A stretch of DNA of 16,516 nt from the NCBI GenBank assembly GCA_964639275.1, contig CAZXCQ010000134.1, positions 1 to 16,516 of the forward strand, read 5' to 3'. This document shows positions 13,432 to 16,516 of this stretch, one piece after another. Source of the stretch: CAZXCQ01 sp964639275. GTDB lineage: Bacteria > Desulfobacterota > DSM-4660 > Desulfatiglandales > Desulfatiglandaceae. Under the pieces are notes generated by a model. It had not been told where the DNA came from. It worked only from the letters and a program-made list of their open reading frames with translations, and searched no databases. Every line of letters starts with the position of its first letter. The stretch's first letter is position 1. The position numbers and the translations under genes are program-made.

Positions 13432-15702
13432 CTATATCTTACCCAGGGCCTTAAGAATCCTTTGAGGTGTCGCCGGGTATTCCGTGATTCTCCTGCCGAT
13501 GGCGTTTGAAATGGCCATGAGGACGGCGCTCGGACCCGGGGATGTGGCCACTTCGCCAGCACCCACAGCCCTAAAACGATGCGTTGAGATCCCGGTTTCC
13601 AGGATGGCATTGTCAAAGATCGGGAGTTCCGGAAATATCCGCCATTTATAGTCGATCATGTTTGGATTGAGTATACGGCCCGTTGCCTTATCCTGGATGG
13701 TTTCTTCGAACAAGGCCGTATCGATACCGGCAGATCCCAGCCCGCCGTAGAGCTGCCCTTCAAGAGAAGCGAGGTCAATAATCTGTCCGACGTCTGTCGC
13801 CTGGACCACCCGTATCAGTTCCGACTTCCCGGTCTCCGTATCAACCCGTATCTCTACAAATGTCATCATAAAGTTGGGCTTGGTATAATCGGGTTCGAAA
13901 CGTCCGTGACCGGTGATGGTACGGACCGGGCTGATGATCTTTCTCCACGGGAGTCTTTCCGAAGGTCTTTCTTTGACATACACAAGGCCATCCTCGGTCT
14001 CGATGATCTCTTTTGGCGCCTCAAATCGCTTGGCCGCCTGTTCGATCAGCCTTTCCCTGGCATCCTCGGCCGCTTTTATGACAGCGTATCCAACGGCGTG
14101 AGTCCCCCGCGAACCGACAAGATCAAAATTGAATGGATTGATCATGGTATCCGGTTCGGTGATGGAGACCCTTTCGAGGGGGATATTCAATACCTCGGCG
14201 ACCATCTTGCACAGGCTGCTCCGCTCTCCCATACCCGATTCGGCAACACAGCAATGAAGCACAACGCTGCCGTCTCCACCCAGCCTCACATCGGCCTCAG
14301 CGGTATCTTCACCTGCATCGGCATTACCGTGTACGCCCACTCCCACGCCTGTCCGTTTTGGCCCTTCGACCGCTGAGGGTATCTGCCATCCCTTCCACTT
14401 CTCTTTCCACCCAAAAACCCCGGCCCCTTTTTCGATGGCGCCGGTATAGTCTTTGCCCGTGCAGGTATACCATCTCCCATCCCGCCAATAATAACCGCCC
14501 CCGGGCCTGACAAAATTCTTTTTGAGGACCTCCACCGGATCAAGGTTGGCCTTTTCCATAACCATTGTCCACAGCGGAAGCAGCGCACTCTTGAGTTCCT
14601 GCCCACCGAATCCCCTGACCGCGCCTGAAGGGTTTCTGTTGGTCAGAACGGTTTTGGTCGCGAACTGCCAGTTCTGGCAGCTATTGATCATCATCTGCGT
14701 CTCACCGCACCCCACGGCGATCATGGCCTGGGTCATATTGGAAAATGCACCCGTATCTACGAGCCACTCCCCTTCCACAGCCGTGACCGTTCCGTCTTTC
14801 CTCATACCGATCTTTGCATGAATGCGCGATCCCAGTCGCAGTTTGTACGTGGTGAAATGCTCTTCCTTTGAATAATACAGCTTAACCGGGCTGTGGGTCA
14901 CCTTTGCCAGGGCCGCTGCGTACAAAAAGACGAGCCAGGGTTCGATTTTTGACCCATAACTGCCACCACACTGGGGCGCAATCAGGCGAATTCCAGAAAT
15001 ACCCATAATGCGGGCGACCTTCAGTTTCAGAAGATTGGGGCACTGGACCGAGGCCCAGGCAGTCACTTTTTCCGGTCCGTCCCACCTGACGATTACCCCC
15101 GGTGGCTCGGGGGGGAGGGGATTTGGGATGTTTTCGTATCCATAGGTCCCTTCGGCAATATAATCCGCCTCTTCAAAACCCTTTCTGACATCGCCTTTCA
15201 TAATGGCCTTGAGACTGGTGGGGCCAAATTCGGGGCACCCGGGAGGGAGTATGTTGCTGGGATAGGCATCATACAGTTGAGGGGCATCGGGACCGATGGC
15301 CTTATCCACATCGTGGACAGACGGCAATATCTCATAATCCACATCGATGAGATCCAACGCCTCTTCGGCGATCTCAGGCGTTGTTGCCGCAACCAGCGCC
15401 ACCCCATCCCCAACGTAACGCAGTCTATGATCCAGGACCCGCTGGTGCGGTTCGGGCATTCCGCTTATCCACTCGGGCACGTCCCTATAAGTCAGCACCG
15501 CCTTGACGCCGTTTCGTTGCGCCGCCCGGGTTGTATCAATCTCCTTTATGTTTGCGTGGGCATAGGGGCTTCTCAAGACCTTTGCGTGAAGCATCCCCGG
15601 GATCTTTAGGTCATCGATATATTTGGCGGCCCCTGTGACGATCTCCACGGCATCTTTTCGTGGCGAAGACTTCCCGATGTATCGATAAGACTTTGAAGAC
15701 AT
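13432..15702 (-). CDS. operon B: molybdopterin-binding (large) subunit, canonical Mo site
   Basis: The 756-aa protein is a xanthine dehydrogenase/4-hydroxybenzoyl-CoA reductase-type catalytic subunit. It has the a/b hammerhead domain (about 15-130), the pterin loop Q244-C-G-G-S-Y-G-S-K252, the canonical Mo-site loop A361-V-R363-G-F-G-G-Q-E and the catalytic glutamate in G-A-G-E717-V-A. All expected motifs are present, in contrast to operon A. The substrate is not readable; with the HcrB-like FAD subunit, a hydroxyaryl-CoA or similar thioester is a reasonable candidate. The ATG at 15702 lies 5 nt after the stop of the [2Fe-2S] gene and has AAGGAAG upstream; the in-frame GTG at 15711 overlaps that stop and is less likely. 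Confidence 0.92.
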   Translation of the reverse strand: MSSKSYRYIGKSSPRKDAVEIVTGAAKYIDDLKIPGMLHAKVLRSPYAHANIKEIDTTRAAQRNGVKAVLTYRDVPEWISGMPEPHQRVLDHRLRYVGDGVALVAATTPEIAEEALDLIDVDYEILPSVHDVDKAIGPDAPQLYDAYPSNILPPGCPEFGPTSLKAIMKGDVRKGFEEADYIAEGTYGYENIPNPLPPEPPGVIVRWDGPEKVTAWASVQCPNLLKLKVARIMGISGIRLIAPQCGGSYGSKIEPWLVFLYAAALAKVTHSPVKLYYSKEEHFTTYKLRLGSRIHAKIGMRKDGTVTAVEGEWLVDTGAFSNMTQAMIAVGCGETQMMINSCQNWQFATKTVLTNRNPSGAVRGFGGQELKSALLPLWTMVMEKANLDPVEVLKKNFVRPGGGYYWRDGRWYTCTGKDYTGAIEKGAGVFGWKEKWKGWQIPSAVEGPKRTGVGVGVHGNADAGEDTAEADVRLGGDGSVVLHCCVAESGMGERSSLCKMVAEVLNIPLERVSITEPDTMINPFNFDLVGSRGTHAVGYAVIKAAEDARERLIEQAAKRFEAPKEIIETEDGLVYVKERPSERLPWRKIISPVRTITGHGRFEPDYTKPNFMMTFVEIRVDTETGKSELIRVVQATDVGQIIDLASLEGQLYGGLGSAGIDTALFEETIQDKATGRILNPNMIDYKWRIFPELPIFDNAILETGISTHRFRAVGAGEVATSPGPSAVLMAISNAIGRRITEYPATPQRILKALGKI

Positions 15703-15707
15703 GGTCC

Positions 15708-16232
15708 TCACTTCCTTTTTTTAGTGGCATCCAAGACAGCATCTACGACATGATAATGACTGATACATCTACAATAATGGCCTGAGAGGGCCTCCTTGAT
15801 TTCATGCTCGCTTGGTGATGGGTTGTCTTTGAGGAGGGCCTTTGAGGTCATCAGAATCCCGGGGGTGCAAAACCCGCACTGAAATGCCGTATGATCAACA
15901 AAGGCCTTTTGAAGGGGGTCCAGCCCACCTGTCTCTGGATCCTGTAATCCTTCAATGGTTGTGATGGTCTTTCCATCGCACTCAAGGGTCAGGACCATAC
16001 ATGATGGCACCGGCCTTCCATCCATCAGCACGGTGCATGCACCGCAGGCGCCTCTTTCGCATCCTATCTTTGTCCCTGTAAGATCCAAGGTCTCCCTCAG
16101 GGTGTGCGCCAGGGTATGGGAAGGGGCAATTTGGTGAGGATTGTCTCCGATAGTAAACTCATATGTCTCTCCGTTGATGACCAATGTGACCCTGTCATCT
16201 GCTCTTAGGGATTCACCGATATCTATGTTCAT
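15708..16232 (-). CDS. operon B: [2Fe-2S] subunit of a molybdenum hydroxylase
   Basis: The 174-aa product has both cluster sites complete: C58, C63, C66 and C78 for the plant-type [2Fe-2S] cluster and C119, C122, C154 and C156 for the helical-domain cluster. The expected CERGACGAC and CGFCTPG motifs are clear. It transfers electrons between the Mo and FAD subunits and is the first gene of operon B. The frame is open back to an ATG at 16313, but that ATG is inside the repeat and would add 27 unrelated residues. The ATG at 16232 has GGGAGG about 11 nt upstream and gives the usual family length, so it is preferred. Confidence 0.9.
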   Translation of the reverse strand: MNIDIGESLRADDRVTLVINGETYEFTIGDNPHQIAPSHTLAHTLRETLDLTGTKIGCERGACGACTVLMDGRPVPSCMVLTLECDGKTITTIEGLQDPETGGLDPLQKAFVDHTAFQCGFCTPGILMTSKALLKDNPSPSEHEIKEALSGHYCRCISHYHVVDAVLDATKKRK

Positions 16233-16263
16233 ATCCTGGCATGCCTCCCATTTGCTTTTTTTG

Positions 16264-16350
16264 TCATTACCACTTTTCAAAAACCCAAGGGAATGGTAAT
16301 TCCGAACCCCCATTCTCCTTTCCAGGTGCCAACTTTGCAGACAACTAAAT
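16264..16350 (-). repeat. leader repeat, copy 2
   Basis: Read on the minus strand, this copy begins ATTTAG, continues with TCTGCAAAGTTGG and an imperfect hairpin (GGAGAATGG / CCATTCCC) around GTTCGGAA, then GGGTTT and AAAGTGGTAA. Over the 31-nt hairpin core it matches copy 1 at 25 positions without gaps, and the match continues upstream. It ends about 31 nt before the ATG at 16232 and has the same orientation relative to its gene as copy 1. Confidence 0.7.
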
Positions 16351-16384
16351 GTAACATCTCAATAATTAGAGGCAGGACAACTGG

Positions 16385-16446
16385 ATTCCGGCTTTTGCCG
16401 GAATGACAAGAGAGACTAAGTCAACGTCATTCCTACGAAAGTGACG
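16385..16446. repeat. interspersed hairpin repeat (pair of short inverted repeats)
   Basis: ATTCCGGC (16385-16392) and GCCGGAAT (16397-16404) form a perfect 8-bp stem with a TTTT loop, flanked by CTGG and GAC. A second, degenerate unit follows: CGTCA (16425-16429) / TGACG (16442-16446) around ATTCC...GAAAG. Such 'TGGATTCC-GC-GGAATGAC' units are a familiar style of dispersed repeat in Desulfobacterota and related genomes. No gene is visible between 16351 and the window end. Confidence 0.6.
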
Positions 16447-16516
16447 GATGGAAAGAAAAGACTAGTGCATTGATTCAAAAGTTTTGCTCTTAATTCTGGC
16501 AATTTAAAATGTTAAA

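Noticed and set aside
16233..16313. Upstream ATG at 16313 for the operon B [2Fe-2S] subunit
   Set aside because: It lies inside the repeat and adds 27 residues unlike the family; the ATG at 16232 gives a normal length and has GGGAGG upstream.
1..16516. CRISPR arrays, tRNA/rRNA genes, insertion sequences or transposases
   Set aside because: No regularly spaced repeats, no tRNA-like cloverleaf sequence that I could recognise, and no transposase-like protein were seen.

Overview
The window looks like a piece of a chromosome from a strictly anaerobic bacterium, most likely a Desulfobacterota-type sulfate reducer or syntroph. No marker gene proves this. The inference rests on the combination of a B12-dependent acyl-CoA mutase, an Old Yellow Enzyme with an Fe-S cluster, and two sets of three-subunit molybdenum hydroxylase genes whose FAD subunits carry the extra [4Fe-4S] loop known from 4-hydroxybenzoyl-CoA reductase (HcrB). 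Such gene sets belong to anaerobic breakdown of aromatic or other recalcitrant acids through CoA thioesters.

Layout. Positions 52-960 (+) hold an alpha/beta hydrolase and 1037-1717 (+) an AT-rich lipoprotein of unknown function. Positions 3864-1760 (-) hold a two-gene operon for a split B12-dependent mutase (catalytic subunit, then cobalamin-binding subunit). Positions 3976-4385 hold the decayed remains of an acyl-CoA synthetase. A small HTH/Zn-ribbon regulator follows at 4448-4732 (+). Positions 4889-6826 (+) encode an Fe-S/FMN/FAD Old Yellow Enzyme. Then come two convergent molybdenum hydroxylase operons. Operon A (+, 7000-12408) has the order [2Fe-2S], Mo subunit, FAD subunit. Operon B (-, 16232-12433) has the same transcriptional order, and the two meet tail to tail at about 12410-12432.

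The most unusual content is in operon A. Its FAD subunit (790 aa) is an HcrB-like protein with a complete GltD-type Fe-S/FAD/NAD(P)H oxidoreductase (about 470 aa) inserted exactly in the [4Fe-4S] loop. Its [2Fe-2S] subunit has a classical C2H2 zinc finger at the N-terminus. Its Mo subunit lacks the usual R-G-x-G motif at the Mo site. Operon B is conventional in all three respects and serves as an internal reference. Operon A could therefore encode an NAD(P)H-linked, possibly electron-bifurcating or confurcating, reductive dehydroxylase or hydroxylase working next to the Old Yellow Enzyme.

The mutase is the second unusual item. It aligns well with methylmalonyl-CoA mutase, yet the positions corresponding to Tyr89, Gln197, Arg207, Tyr243 and His244 are Ile, Ile, Tyr, Val and Asp. 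It should not be annotated as methylmalonyl-CoA mutase. An imperfect repeat of about 85 nt lies just upstream of the first gene of both molybdenum hydroxylase operons, in the same orientation relative to the gene.
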